Source: Treponema berlinense (GTDB taxonomy: Bacteria > Spirochaetota > Spirochaetia > Treponematales > Treponemataceae). From it: 64,000 nucleotides of DNA. Below the pieces are notes generated by a model. That model worked only from the letters and a program-made list of their open reading frames with translations. It was not told the origin of the DNA and did no database searches. This document shows positions 16,623 through 25,403 of this stretch, in pieces. Position 1 is the first letter of the stretch. Each line of letters begins with the position of its first letter. The stretch covers positions 1 to 64,000 of the forward strand of contig NZ_FUXC01000005.1 of NCBI RefSeq assembly GCF_900167025.1, in the 5' to 3' direction. The position numbers were made by a program, and so were the translations under genes.

Positions 16623-17962
16623 TACGACGCATCAACTTTTTTTAATAATTTTATAAGTCCGTCTTTTGTGATTAAGTCAATCGGGCGGCCTTCCGAATAT
16701 TTTTGCGCTTCCTCGGTGTATGTTCCGGCTGTAAAGCAGATTCCACGGTCAGCCTTGCTTTCGCTTACCTTCGCCTGAAAATCGCGGATAAAAAGTTCGC
16801 CAATTGAACCTGTTGTCCTGTAAAAACGGAAAATTTCGGTATCTTCCCAGCGGTTTGTGTCCACTGTAAGTTGAATTTCCACATGGTCTGGTTCAACCGA
16901 AATATCCTGAATTTTTACGAGCGCCTGCGGATAATAAGACATAACTACCTTGCGGCAAAGCGCTACAAAGTCCGAAGTGCTGCTCATAAGATAAATTTGA
17001 AGGTTCTTGTTCTGGTTTAATTCTGCATATCGGCTTAAAAGCTGGGCAACGTCTTTGTACGAAGGTGTCATTGCCTGAATTTCGCGCAAAAGTGAAATTC
17101 CACTTGAAATGTTTTTTGTTGCAAAACAGGCCTGGGCATAGCGGTAACGCAGTTCAAGAGCGGTTTCCTGAGTAATATTCTGATGTTTTATGCCGATTTC
17201 AAAGTCCTGAAGGGCTTTTTCGTACTGAGCCGCCTTTGAATGCATAAGTCCTGCTGCAAGACAGGAACGTGCTCCGTATTCTGGATCTGGACGCAAGTGA
17301 AGAAATACTTTCATTGCTTTGTCGCCGTATCCGCATTCCTGCATTGCATCTGCCATGCTAAAAAGAGCTTCTTTGTTGTCAGGGTTTTCGTCGAGTGCGC
17401 GTCTTAAAAACGGCAACGATTCCTTAAAATGATGAGCGTTGTATAAAGCCATTCCCAACGGCGCGTTTACGTTGAGAGCGTCAGGTTTTGCAATGAGCGC
17501 CTTTTTCAAGCAGGCAGTTGCCTTGTCATAATCTTTGTTTGCGAAGAACGCGAGTCCGAGATTGTAGCTTACGTCAAAATTTGAAGAATTTATTTGAAAA
17601 GCAGCAGACAGTCCGCGGAACGAATCTTGAATTTTATTTAATTTAAGGGCGCAAATTCCCTGTCTTAAAGCTGCAAGAAACGGATCAATCTGCGTATGAG
17701 CCGGAGCGATATTCAACATTGTATCGTAAATTTGATACGCTTTTTCCCACGAGTGTTCGTTAAAATAAATATTTCCTAATGCAATCAGACCGTCGGGATT
17801 ATGAGGATCCTGAGCGAGTTTTCGGCTTGCTTCACGTATAATTTGAGCGCGGTTTTTTGTTTTGCCTTTTTTGCTTCCGGTTTTTCTAGTTCCAAAGGCG
17901 ACCAAAATTGCTGCAAAACCGATTGCAATGGCGATTGCTATAACAAGGGCTAATGAATCCAT
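16622..17962 (-). CDS. Membrane-anchored TPR protein with a degenerate Mrr-like domain
   Basis: About 446 residues from ATG 17962, which opens M-D-S-L-A-L-V-I-A-I-A-I-A-I and gives one N-terminal membrane helix; a start at 17998 is also open. The middle (residues about 45-330) holds many TPR units (P-D-G-L-I-A-L-G-N-I-Y-F; Y-N-L-G-L-A-F-F-A-N-K-D-Y-D-K-A). The end (G-S-I-G-E-L-F-I-R-D-F, then A-D-R-G-I-C-F-T-A-G-T-Y-T-E-E-A) resembles the restriction-endonuclease-like Mrr fold, but without a clear D-(Q/E)-x-K catalytic set. It is probably a scaffold and not a nuclease. Function unknown. Confidence 0.7.
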   Translation of the reverse strand: MDSLALVIAIAIAIGFAAILVAFGTRKTGSKKGKTKNRAQIIREASRKLAQDPHNPDGLIALGNIYFNEHSWEKAYQIYDTMLNIAPAHTQIDPFLAALRQGICALKLNKIQDSFRGLSAAFQINSSNFDVSYNLGLAFFANKDYDKATACLKKALIAKPDALNVNAPLGMALYNAHHFKESLPFLRRALDENPDNKEALFSMADAMQECGYGDKAMKVFLHLRPDPEYGARSCLAAGLMHSKAAQYEKALQDFEIGIKHQNITQETALELRYRYAQACFATKNISSGISLLREIQAMTPSYKDVAQLLSRYAELNQNKNLQIYLMSSTSDFVALCRKVVMSYYPQALVKIQDISVEPDHVEIQLTVDTNRWEDTEIFRFYRTTGSIGELFIRDFQAKVSESKADRGICFTAGTYTEEAQKYSEGRPIDLITKDGLIKLLKKVDAS

Positions 17963-17993
17963 ATTGTCTATTATCGGCAAAACCGGACTAAAA

Positions 17994-18018
17994 CTCAAGT
18001 TTTTACGAAAAACTTGAG
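17994..18018 (-). terminator. Perfect 11-bp hairpin between the ModF-like and TPR genes
   Basis: CTCAAGTTTTT (17994-18004), a 3-base loop and AAAAACTTGAG (18008-18018) form a perfect stem. On the minus strand it follows the ModF-like gene and a short TTTT lies behind it. It may end or attenuate that transcript before the TPR gene. Confidence 0.5.
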
Positions 18019-18051
18019 CCTTTAGCGTGCTGTTTTAAAAAAAAACGAATA

Positions 18052-19644
18052 TTATTCTTTTACGATGATCTTGTACATCGGTTTTTCGCCCGGGCACAGT
18101 TCCAAAATATGTTTTTCGGCTTCGAGAACTTCTGTCGGATCATGGGTTACGTGCAAAAGGGTTGTCGTTCCAGAATTTGCAACTGTTTCGAGAAGATCGA
18201 GAATTTTTTGCCGATATTGTTCGTCAAGACCGTGGCATGGTTCATCAAGAATCATAATTTTTGGAGATTTTACAGCTGCACGGATTATAAGAATTGCACG
18301 CTGCTCTCCATAGCTCAAATTTCCGAAAGATTCGTGTTCGCGTCCTTCAAAACCTGCCAGTTTTAACCATTTTTTTGCCGCTGCGATTTCCATGTCGGTT
18401 TTTTTTTCGTACAAACCGATTGAATCGTGAAAACCCGAAATTATTACGTTTTCGAGTTCTGTGCCGCCTAGCATTCTGTATTCAACATGAAGACGATAAC
18501 TTACGATTCCGAGATTTTTTTTGATGTCCCAAATTGATTCTCCAGTTCCGCGTTTTTGTCCAAAAAGCCAGACGTCGTTGCAGAAAACCTGCTTGTTGTC
18601 GCCTGTTATGAGTTCCAGAAGCGTTGTTTTTCCTGAACCGTTCGGACCGCGAATAAACCAGTGCTCGCCCGGAAGAACTTCCCATGAAAAATCTTTTAAA
18701 ACTTCATGTCCGTCCCAACCGACATTTACCTGATTCATGTATACAAGAGATTGTTCTGCAGAAACCGCATTTTGCCGAGAAACCGCATTTTGCTGAGAAA
18801 GCGCATTTTGGGCTTCGGAAAGTTCGCTCAAAAACGCCTCTTTTTCTGACTTTCGGTTGGCATTTTTTTGAATATTGCGCTGTTCTACGATTTTTTCGTA
18901 TTCAGCCTTTGTTCCGCAGAATGAAATTTTTTTGTCCGTAAATTCCAGAACATTCGTGATTGTCTGAGGAATTTCGTGGTAACGTTCCATTGCCATGATG
19001 ATGGAAGTTCCGTTCAAACCGCCACCGTTCTGTCTGCCTACCATTGTCTGGAAAAATTCCAAAAGAATTGAACGGCTCTGTGCGTCAAGACCGGCAAACG
19101 GGTCGCTCAAAATTAACAGTTTTTTGCCGGAAAGCAGTGCGCGGCACAAAAGTGTACGGCGAATTTCGCCCGTCGACATAAATTTTAGTCCGCGGTCAAG
19201 AATTTTTTCGACCCCGCAGAGTTTTACTTCCGGCAAAGTTTCCAGCCGGCTGGCAATTGGCGGCAAAGGAAGATGTCTGTGTTTTGCGTCAGGTCCGCCC
19301 AAAACCTCGCAGATAAACCGTCTTCCGGAACGGCCCTCATCAATTTTATCAATATATTCAGATTCGTCCAAATCGCGTTCTTCTTGAATTAAAAGAGCCG
19401 CACGTTCAAGAGAAACCGTTTCTGCCGATTTTTCAAAAATCGTGTCTTCGACTTTATTTGTCTTGTTGTTTATAAACTGTTTTTCGCCGGCAAGAGCCTG
19501 TAAAAAATCCGCCTTTCCGCCGCCATTTGGTCCAATAACAAGCCATGCTTCTCCAGCCTGCATTTGCCAGTCAAGCGATTCAATTTTTGTTCCGTGCAAA
19601 TCCTGAACACGCACGTCTTTTAGCGAAATAAGATTGTCATTCAT
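18052..19644 (-). CDS. ModF-like tandem ABC ATPase
   Basis: 530 residues with two ABC nucleotide-binding domains in one chain, the layout of ModF. The second domain is complete: Walker A G-P-N-G-S-G-K-T-T (about 330), signature L-S-Y-G-E-Q-R, Walker B I-M-I-L-D-E-P and a switch His in L-H-V-T-H-D. The first domain is degenerate: Walker A reads G-P-N-G-G-G-K-A-D, with Ala for the usual Ser/Thr, and Walker B reads L-I-L-S-D-P with no Glu. No permease gene is adjacent. ModF proteins are linked to molybdate systems by homology, but here the role is open. It may work in regulation or translation rather than transport. Confidence 0.75.
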   Translation of the reverse strand: MNDNLISLKDVRVQDLHGTKIESLDWQMQAGEAWLVIGPNGGGKADFLQALAGEKQFINNKTNKVEDTIFEKSAETVSLERAALLIQEERDLDESEYIDKIDEGRSGRRFICEVLGGPDAKHRHLPLPPIASRLETLPEVKLCGVEKILDRGLKFMSTGEIRRTLLCRALLSGKKLLILSDPFAGLDAQSRSILLEFFQTMVGRQNGGGLNGTSIIMAMERYHEIPQTITNVLEFTDKKISFCGTKAEYEKIVEQRNIQKNANRKSEKEAFLSELSEAQNALSQQNAVSRQNAVSAEQSLVYMNQVNVGWDGHEVLKDFSWEVLPGEHWFIRGPNGSGKTTLLELITGDNKQVFCNDVWLFGQKRGTGESIWDIKKNLGIVSYRLHVEYRMLGGTELENVIISGFHDSIGLYEKKTDMEIAAAKKWLKLAGFEGREHESFGNLSYGEQRAILIIRAAVKSPKIMILDEPCHGLDEQYRQKILDLLETVANSGTTTLLHVTHDPTEVLEAEKHILELCPGEKPMYKIIVKE

Positions 19645-19750
19645 AAGATAAAATTATAATGAAACGCAAAAAAATATAAAAGTTGAACAAAAATTGTTGC
19701 AAAAAAAATCTCTGGCGGACAAATTTTTTTTTATTTGCTAGAATGTGGCT

Positions 19751-20596
19751 ATGAGTGCAATTGATTTTTATGGCAACGAACCGGGAAACAGTAAATCTGT
19801 CGTATTTTTGTGCAGTTCTCCTTTTGGACGATTTTTGTATAATTTGACGCTTTTTTTGCAGATTCCTAAAATTATGGGAGCATTTTTGCGTTCACCTTTG
19901 AGCAAGTCTTTTATAAAAGGCTTTGTCAAAAAAAATAATATCGATATGTCGGCTTTTAATGACGTTAAATTCAAGTCGTTTAATGATTTTTTTACAAGAA
20001 AAGATAATTCCCGTAAGCCGGAACTGTCGTCAGAAACTTTGATTTCGCCTTGTGACAGCGCTCTTAGTGTATTTAATATAGAAGAAAATTCAACTTTTAA
20101 AATAAAAGGCTTTGACTATACGCTTAAAGATTTTTTTGAAACAGATGAATTTGATAAGACTTTTTCTGGCGGAAATGCGCTTATTTTTCGGCTTGCTGCA
20201 ACTGATTATCACCGCTATTGCTACATTGATTCTGGCTCGCTGGAAAAAAATCACTTTTTAAAAGGAAAGTTGTATTCGGTTCAGCCGGTTTGTTGCCGGA
20301 CTTTTAAGGTTTATACAAAAAACAGACGCAGCTGGACGATTTTGCATACGCAGAATTTTGGAGATGTTGCTCAGGTTGAAGTCGGTGCATTTAGCGTCGG
20401 CGGAATAAAAAATCATCACGAAAATTACAGTTTTTCTAAAGGTGAGGAAAAAGGTTATTTTGATCTTCACGGTTCAACAATAGTCATGCTTTTTAGAAAA
20501 AATACGATAAAACTTGATGAGGAAATTTTGGCTCAGACTGTAAATGGTAAAGAAACAACCGTAAAATATGGGCAGCCAATCGGTAAAAAAGCGTAA
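19751..20596 (+). CDS. psd: Phosphatidylserine decarboxylase proenzyme
   Basis: 281 residues from ATG 19751 (a GTG at 19745 is also in frame). The self-cleavage site is F-D-L-H-G-S-T (about residue 242), whose Ser becomes the pyruvoyl group. Other family features are S-F-N-D-F-F-T-R, A-T-D-Y-H-R-Y-C (His, about 157) and G-A-F-S-V-G-G-I. It makes phosphatidylethanolamine from phosphatidylserine at the inner membrane. The LGST of the E. coli type is HGST here. No phosphatidylserine synthase gene is adjacent. Confidence 0.9.
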   Translation: MSAIDFYGNEPGNSKSVVFLCSSPFGRFLYNLTLFLQIPKIMGAFLRSPLSKSFIKGFVKKNNIDMSAFNDVKFKSFNDFFTRKDNSRKPELSSETLISPCDSALSVFNIEENSTFKIKGFDYTLKDFFETDEFDKTFSGGNALIFRLAATDYHRYCYIDSGSLEKNHFLKGKLYSVQPVCCRTFKVYTKNRRSWTILHTQNFGDVAQVEVGAFSVGGIKNHHENYSFSKGEEKGYFDLHGSTIVMLFRKNTIKLDEEILAQTVNGKETTVKYGQPIGKKA

Positions 20597-20729
20597 TATT
20601 TTATTTTTTAGATATTTTTAGCATATTTTATATATTTTTATCCAAAATCGCGTCATATTCTTTAAAAGTGAATTTTTGAAATTCGCGGAAATTCTAAAAA
20701 ATTGCGGAAGCTTTCGCATGGAGGTTCGC

Positions 20730-21992
20730 TTGAAAAGACTTTTAAAAAAATCATTTTTTGCAATATTTGCTGTTTTTTTTGTATTCAGTGCGTTTGCAAA
20801 AGGGAGTAAAGAGTACGTGACTCAGGAAATTAATGCTTCGGAGCGTTGCCTGCCTGTTTTTTATGAGAACATAAAATCTCGCTGGACTTTTAAAATGGGT
20901 TACAAAGACGGCGTTGATTTTAACCAGTGGAAAAAAGACGGACTCGAAAAAGCCCGCGAGCTTATTATTCAGGAAGATGACAAAACGCCGTTTGATATGG
21001 TTGTTTTGGAATCGGAAAAACGTGACGGCTACACTGCTCAGAAAGTAGTTTTTAATATTTCTCAGGACAGCCGTGTTCTTGCATATCTTTTGGTTCCTAA
21101 TGGAAAAAAAGGACAGACTTTTCCTGCTGCCCTTATGCTCCACGACCACGGTTCAAATTTTGCCATTGGTAAAGAAAAAATGGTAAGGGCTTTTTCTTCA
21201 GACAAGGCTGTAGAAAAAATCCTAAAAATCAAGAGCAACAAGGAAGCCAGCATTGAAGCTGCAAAACTTTCTCCAGAAAGCAAGGATTTGTACGAAAAAA
21301 TCAAGAATTCAAAGGCATGGGCAAATCAATACTTTTCCGACCTTTATCCTGGCGACGAACTTGCAAAGCGCGGTTATGTTGTTTTGAGTTTTGATGCGCT
21401 TGGCTGGGGCGACCGTTCAGTTAAAAATTTCAGCACAGGAAGCCAGCAGTCTTTGGCTTCGAATATGTTCAACATGGGAACAAGTTTTGCCGGACTTATT
21501 GCCCAGGAAGACTGCCGGGCTGCAAAATTTTTGGCAAGTTTGCCACAGGTAGATAAAGAGCGTGTTGCCTGCATAGGCTTTAGCATGGGCGGTTTCCGTT
21601 CCTGGCAGCTTGCCGCAATCAGCGACGACATTAAGGCTGGAGTTTCTGTTTGCTGGTTTGGTACGATGAAAGGTCATATCGTAGAAAAAGATGGACAGTT
21701 GAAGGGAAATTCCGCATATTCAATGCTGCATCCGACAATGGCAAAATTCCTGGATTATCCAGACATTGCAGGTCTTGCCGCTCCAAAACCAATGTACTTT
21801 ATTGGCGGAGATAAGGACGCTGTAAATCCAAATGCAGGAACTGAAGAAGCATACGCAAAAGTTCATAAAATCTGGACTGCTGCAAATGCCGGCGACAAGG
21901 TAAAGACCGAAATTGTGCCTGGAATGGAACATGCTTTCCCGGCAGAACAGCAAAAAGCAGCTTTTGACTGGCTTGATAAGCAGTTTAAGTAG
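20730..21992 (+). CDS. Exported alpha/beta hydrolase, acetyl-xylan-esterase or dienelactone-hydrolase type
   Basis: About 420 residues. I chose TTG 20730 because GGAGG (20720-20724) sits 5 bases before it and the signal peptide starts there (K-R-L-L-K-K-S-F-F-A-I-F-A-V-F-F-V-F-S-A-F-A-K). Upstream ATGs at 20676 and 20718 are in frame but worse placed. The catalytic Ser is in G-F-S-M-G-G (about 272), the Asp probably in G-G-D-K-D-A (about 360) and the His in G-M-E-H-A-F (about 402). L-H-D-H-G-S-N-F forms the oxyanion region. The relatives are bacterial acetyl xylan esterases. That fits a plant-fibre gut habitat, but the substrate is inferred. Confidence 0.75.
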   Translation: MKRLLKKSFFAIFAVFFVFSAFAKGSKEYVTQEINASERCLPVFYENIKSRWTFKMGYKDGVDFNQWKKDGLEKARELIIQEDDKTPFDMVVLESEKRDGYTAQKVVFNISQDSRVLAYLLVPNGKKGQTFPAALMLHDHGSNFAIGKEKMVRAFSSDKAVEKILKIKSNKEASIEAAKLSPESKDLYEKIKNSKAWANQYFSDLYPGDELAKRGYVVLSFDALGWGDRSVKNFSTGSQQSLASNMFNMGTSFAGLIAQEDCRAAKFLASLPQVDKERVACIGFSMGGFRSWQLAAISDDIKAGVSVCWFGTMKGHIVEKDGQLKGNSAYSMLHPTMAKFLDYPDIAGLAAPKPMYFIGGDKDAVNPNAGTEEAYAKVHKIWTAANAGDKVKTEIVPGMEHAFPAEQQKAAFDWLDKQFK

Positions 21993-22880
21993 TCACTCAT
22001 GTAAAATTTTGTCGATGGCCTGCCGCATCTTTTTGTAAGATTCGCTTCCGGAATACTGCATTTTTTGAATAAAACCGACTTCGTAAGAGCCGAGTGCGTT
22101 TCCGGCAGCGTGGCAGGTAAATCCTTTTTCGTAAGGCCCGTTTGTAAGCACGATGTGAGGCACAAGACCAATTCCCAGTCCGAGCTGAACCAATGCCATA
22201 ATTGCCTCGTTTCCTTCCGTTTCGGCGGCAATTTGCGGTTTGACGTTGCGTGATTCTATCCAGCGGTCAAACCGTTCGCGGGCCAGCCCTGTTTTTGGCA
22301 AAATCAGCGGTACTGAAGAGACAATGTCCTGAGGACTGCCGCTCACTTTTTCGTACGGTCCTCCGGTGCTTGCCGCAAAGACAAGAGGCGTGCTTCTTAC
22401 AGGAATACAATCTATTCCGCTCAAACCTGTTTCTGGAATTGCCGCAACGGCTACATCGGCTTCTCCGTTTTTTACAGCCTGAATTGCTCCGGCAGGATCT
22501 CCCGTCTGAACATTTAAATGCAAGTCTGGAAAACGCTCCGCAACTTTTTGTAAAAACGGCGGCATGATTGAATAGCAGGCTGTTACAGAAGCATAAACCT
22601 TTAAGGTTCCTGTTATGAGAGATTTTGATGAATTCAGTTTTGCAAAAACATCTTCCTTCTGCTGCAGGCACTTTTCCGCAAATTCGGCAAATTTCTTTCC
22701 TTTTTCTGTTAATGTGGCTTCGCGGTTATTTCGTTCAAAAAGCTGACAGGAAGTTTCGTCTTCTAGCCTCGTAATCAAACGGCTGAGGGCAGAAGGACTT
22801 AAATTTATTTTTTCGGCGGTTTTTGCAAAGTGAAGGGTTTTTGAAAGAGTCAAAAAAGCATTCAGTTCAAAAAAATCCAT
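21993..22880 (-). CDS. LysR-family transcription regulator
   Basis: 295 residues: an N-terminal winged helix-turn-helix (F-F-E-L-N-A-F-L-T-L-S-K-T-L-H-F-A-K-T-A, S-P-S-A-L-S-R-L-I) and a periplasmic-binding-like effector domain (G-T-L-K-V-Y-A-S-V, L-V-Q-L-G-L-G-I-G-L-V-P). It converges on the esterase gene with no gap (stops at 21992 and 21993). It diverges from the exported repeat-protein gene at 22992. In sequence it resembles IlvY-like LysR proteins, a weak impression. The 111 bp before 22992 may hold its operator. Confidence 0.85.
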   Translation of the reverse strand: MDFFELNAFLTLSKTLHFAKTAEKINLSPSALSRLITRLEDETSCQLFERNNREATLTEKGKKFAEFAEKCLQQKEDVFAKLNSSKSLITGTLKVYASVTACYSIMPPFLQKVAERFPDLHLNVQTGDPAGAIQAVKNGEADVAVAAIPETGLSGIDCIPVRSTPLVFAASTGGPYEKVSGSPQDIVSSVPLILPKTGLARERFDRWIESRNVKPQIAAETEGNEAIMALVQLGLGIGLVPHIVLTNGPYEKGFTCHAAGNALGSYEVGFIQKMQYSGSESYKKMRQAIDKILHE

Positions 22881-22937
22881 AATTCAACCTCAAAAACCTT
22901 AAAATTGAAATTTTTAAAGGTTTTTTATACAATTAGT

Positions 22938-22965
22938 TACAATAATATATAAAAATTGCCGATAA
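22938..22965 (+). promoter_or_regulatory. Candidate sigma-28 (FliA) promoter of the exported repeat protein
   Basis: GCCGATAA at 22958-22965 matches the FliA -10 box exactly, 26 bp before the start codon. The -35 region (TACAATAA, 12 bases upstream) matches only about half of TAAAGTTT, so the call rests mainly on the -10. Confidence 0.4.
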
Positions 22966-22991
22966 TAAAACAGAATCCGGAGGAATTAAAA

Positions 22992-23858
22992 ATGAAAAAA
23001 ACATTTATCGCTATGACAGTTGCCGCTTTATCATTCAATATTTATGCTTTTGATCCTGCCGCCGCTGTTTCTCTTTCTGCACCTGTTAAGGATTATACAA
23101 AAACCACTTATACGATTACTGAAAAATTTGGTGAGTATTATCGTTCTCCAAAGGCAAAATACCTTCATGTTTTTGACGCAAACGGAAGACAGACAGAAAC
23201 TTCTGAATTTACGGCAAAAGGCGCGGTTGTTGACCGCTTAGTTTTTGCTTACGATGCTGCTGGAAACTTGACTTCAACGACAGGTTTTGATTCTGACGGA
23301 AAAATAAGCTGGAAAACAGTTACAGTTTACGATTCAAACGGAAACAAAACCGAAGAATCTGAATACAATGCAAGCGATATGCTCGTTAACAAGAGTATCT
23401 GGAAAATAAGTCAGGAAAAACAGAGCGAGGAAGCATATTACAATGCGGACGGTGCACTTCTCGGAAAAACAATTATAAAATTTGACGATGCAGGACGCGA
23501 CAGCGAAGTTTGTTCTTACAACGCAGACGGCTCTTTGCAGCAGAAGCGCGTTTACACTTACAACGACGCCGGAAAACTTTCTGAAATCTCATATCCTCTT
23601 TCTGACGGAACTGTTACTCAGAAAGTAGTGTTCCGCTTTGACGAAAAATATTCGGTTACAGAAGAGCAGACTTACAACGAATCAAACAAACTTGTAAAGA
23701 GAATTATTTATAAATACGATGACAAAGGAAACGTTACAAGAACTACAACTTATGCCGTTTCTCAGAAATTCGGAACAACTGTAAACGAACTCATCGATAT
23801 AAATGAATATTCTTACACTTACGGAAATTCATCTTCTGCAAATTCGGACGCAAAATAA
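22992..23858 (+). CDS. Exported protein with YD/RHS-like repeats
   Basis: 288 residues from ATG 22992 (GGAGGA at 22979-22984; an earlier in-frame start at 22956 adds no signal). A signal peptide (K-K-T-F-I-A-M-T-V-A-A-L-S-F-N-I-Y-A) is cleaved near residue 20. Repeats of about 20 residues of the form Y-D-x-x-G-N/R then E-x-x-Y-N-A-x-G run from about 50 to 265 (Y-D-A-A-G-N-L; Y-D-S-N-G-N-K; Y-N-A-D-G-A-L; F-D-D-A-G-R-D; Y-N-D-A-G-K-L). These resemble RHS or toxin-wrap repeats, but no toxin tip follows. The promoter at 22958-22965 hints at sigma-28 control. Confidence 0.7.
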   Translation: MKKTFIAMTVAALSFNIYAFDPAAAVSLSAPVKDYTKTTYTITEKFGEYYRSPKAKYLHVFDANGRQTETSEFTAKGAVVDRLVFAYDAAGNLTSTTGFDSDGKISWKTVTVYDSNGNKTEESEYNASDMLVNKSIWKISQEKQSEEAYYNADGALLGKTIIKFDDAGRDSEVCSYNADGSLQQKRVYTYNDAGKLSEISYPLSDGTVTQKVVFRFDEKYSVTEEQTYNESNKLVKRIIYKYDDKGNVTRTTTYAVSQKFGTTVNELIDINEYSYTYGNSSSANSDAK

Positions 23859-23918
23859 TTGGTTTGTATAAAAAAAACGCAGGGCTAGTTTTTGACGGCT
23901 AACTTTGCAAATAAATAA

Positions 23919-23965
23919 AAAATGCTGGAATCAGAACAAAAGTTCAGTTTTCCAGCATTTTTTTT
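23919..23965 (+). terminator. Rho-independent terminator after the repeat protein
   Basis: AAAATGCTGGAA (23919-23930) pairs with TTCCAGCATTTT (from 23949) around an 18-base loop and leads into a T run. The convergent mnmA gene ends at 23997, so it may serve both strands. Confidence 0.8.
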
Positions 23966-23996
23966 GCTTTTTGAATTTTTATTACAGTCGTTTTTA

Positions 23997-25172
23997 TTAT
24001 TCGATTGTACGGCTTATTACGCCGCCACCACGGATTACACCGTCAATATAAAGAACGGCCGACTGTCCTGGAGCAACTGCGCGCTGTGGTTCCTTAAAAG
24101 TGATTTTCCACGGAGTTCCGGAATAAACAGTTTTGTCGTCCTCAGAAGGAACATATTTTTCTACAATTGCGGCTGCCGGTCTGCTTGCAAGCCGGATTTT
24201 TACCAGTGCTTCGACAGGTTCTGACGGTTCAATTCCTGCCGGCCAGACAAAATCGTCTGCAATCAGGGCATTTGAATTTAAATCGTCATTTTTTGCAAGG
24301 ACAACCAGATTATTTTTTGCGTCAATGTGCTGAACGTAAGCCGGATAATTCAATGCAACGCCAAGTCCTTTTCTCTGACCGATTGTGTAGTGTTCGATTC
24401 CTTTGTGCCGTCCAAGAACATGGCCGTCCAAATCGATAATGTCGCCGGGAACGCTCGGTTTGTCGTTAAAAAGCATTTCAAAATATTCAGGCGGAATAAA
24501 ATCCTGACTTTCTTCGCGTTTTGCCGCTTCAAGATTTGCCTGTTTTGCAAGCTCAAAAACCTCTTTTTTCTGCATCAATGCGAGCGGAAACCTTACTTTT
24601 TCGAGAAGTTCCGACGGCAGGCGGTAAAGAAAATAAGTCTGGTCTTTTGTTGAATCGGCGGCTCCGGCAATCATGGCAGGTTTTGCGTCTGTCCCAAAAA
24701 TTCCGGTTTCTGGACGAACAACACGCGCATAATGACCAGTACAAAAATAGTCAAAATCAATTTTAAGTTCTTTTAAGCCGGCAAGCAGCGCATCAAATTT
24801 TATAAAACGGTTGCAGCGAATACACGGATTTGGAGTGCGGCCGGCACGATATTCGCTTTTAAAATATTCAAGAACGACTTTTCTATAAGTTTCTTTTACG
24901 TCGATAACGTGATATTCAATGTCGTGTTCTTTGCAGAATTTTTCGCATTCGGCAATGTTTTCTTCTTCTCCAGGACCATAGCAGGCTTCCCGAATCGGTT
25001 TGTCAGACTTTACTTCCGGCAATCTTCCGTCCCAAATGGACATTGTTGCTCCGATTACTCTGCAACCCTTGTTTTTGAGCAAAAGTGCTGTCAAAGTTGA
25101 GTCAACACCGCCCGACATTCCGACAACAACAGTATCGCCGGCTTTTGGCATATCAAGATTTATATAATTCAT
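23997..25172 (-). CDS. mnmA: tRNA-specific 2-thiouridylase MnmA, CxxC variant
   Basis: 391 residues. The PP-loop ATP motif G-M-S-G-G-V-D-S-T (about 18-26) and G-R-T-P-N-P-C-I-R-C-N (two Cys, about 112-115) are present, with G-H-Y-A-R and Y-T-I-G-Q-R-K-G-L-G. It thiolates U34 of Lys, Glu and Gln tRNAs. The second catalytic cysteine of the E. coli type (C199 in the G-I-C-F-I segment) is absent: this protein reads E-S-Q-D-F-I. Instead there are C-Y-G near 66, further cysteines near 77 and 81, and the CxxC pair. That fits the cluster-containing subgroup, where a 4Fe-4S cluster passes sulfur; this is an inference. No NifS/IscU neighbour is seen. Confidence 0.85.
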   Translation of the reverse strand: MNYINLDMPKAGDTVVVGMSGGVDSTLTALLLKNKGCRVIGATMSIWDGRLPEVKSDKPIREACYGPGEEENIAECEKFCKEHDIEYHVIDVKETYRKVVLEYFKSEYRAGRTPNPCIRCNRFIKFDALLAGLKELKIDFDYFCTGHYARVVRPETGIFGTDAKPAMIAGAADSTKDQTYFLYRLPSELLEKVRFPLALMQKKEVFELAKQANLEAAKREESQDFIPPEYFEMLFNDKPSVPGDIIDLDGHVLGRHKGIEHYTIGQRKGLGVALNYPAYVQHIDAKNNLVVLAKNDDLNSNALIADDFVWPAGIEPSEPVEALVKIRLASRPAAAIVEKYVPSEDDKTVYSGTPWKITFKEPQRAVAPGQSAVLYIDGVIRGGGVISRTIE

Positions 25173-25282
25173 AAAAACTCCAAAAATTCAGATAGCAAAA
25201 ATTAAACGATATAAAAAAAATAATCAAGGATTTTTATATTTTGGAGCACATTTTTTGCAAAAGAAATATTTTCCGGCCAAAA

Positions 25283-25403
25283 CCGCCCGGTTGTCTCAAA
25301 AACCGGCTTTCCAGGGTTCCGCTTTCGCTACATCCTCTAACGCGGATGCTCCGCACCCTTCCAATCCGGGCTATAAGCCCGGTCGTGCGCTTTAGCGCAC
25401 TAG
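25283..25403 (-). repeat. GC-rich dispersed repeat, copy 2
   Basis: About 120 bp lying between mnmA and the ABC ATPase gene and overlapping the ATPase stop. On the minus strand it reads GTGCGCTAAAGCGCAC (perfect hairpin), GGGCTTATAGCCC, GGATTGGAAGGG, GATGTAGCGAAAGCGGAACC and GGAAAGCCGG. The order of words matches copies 1, 3, 4, 5 and 6. The many short stems suggest a folded RNA or terminator role. Confidence 0.75.

Noticed and set aside
17971-17978. GCCGATAA on the minus strand upstream of the TPR gene as a sigma-28 promoter
   Set aside because: It lies 8 bases before the chosen start and may be coding for a longer N-terminus. The -35 match is only 5 of 8.
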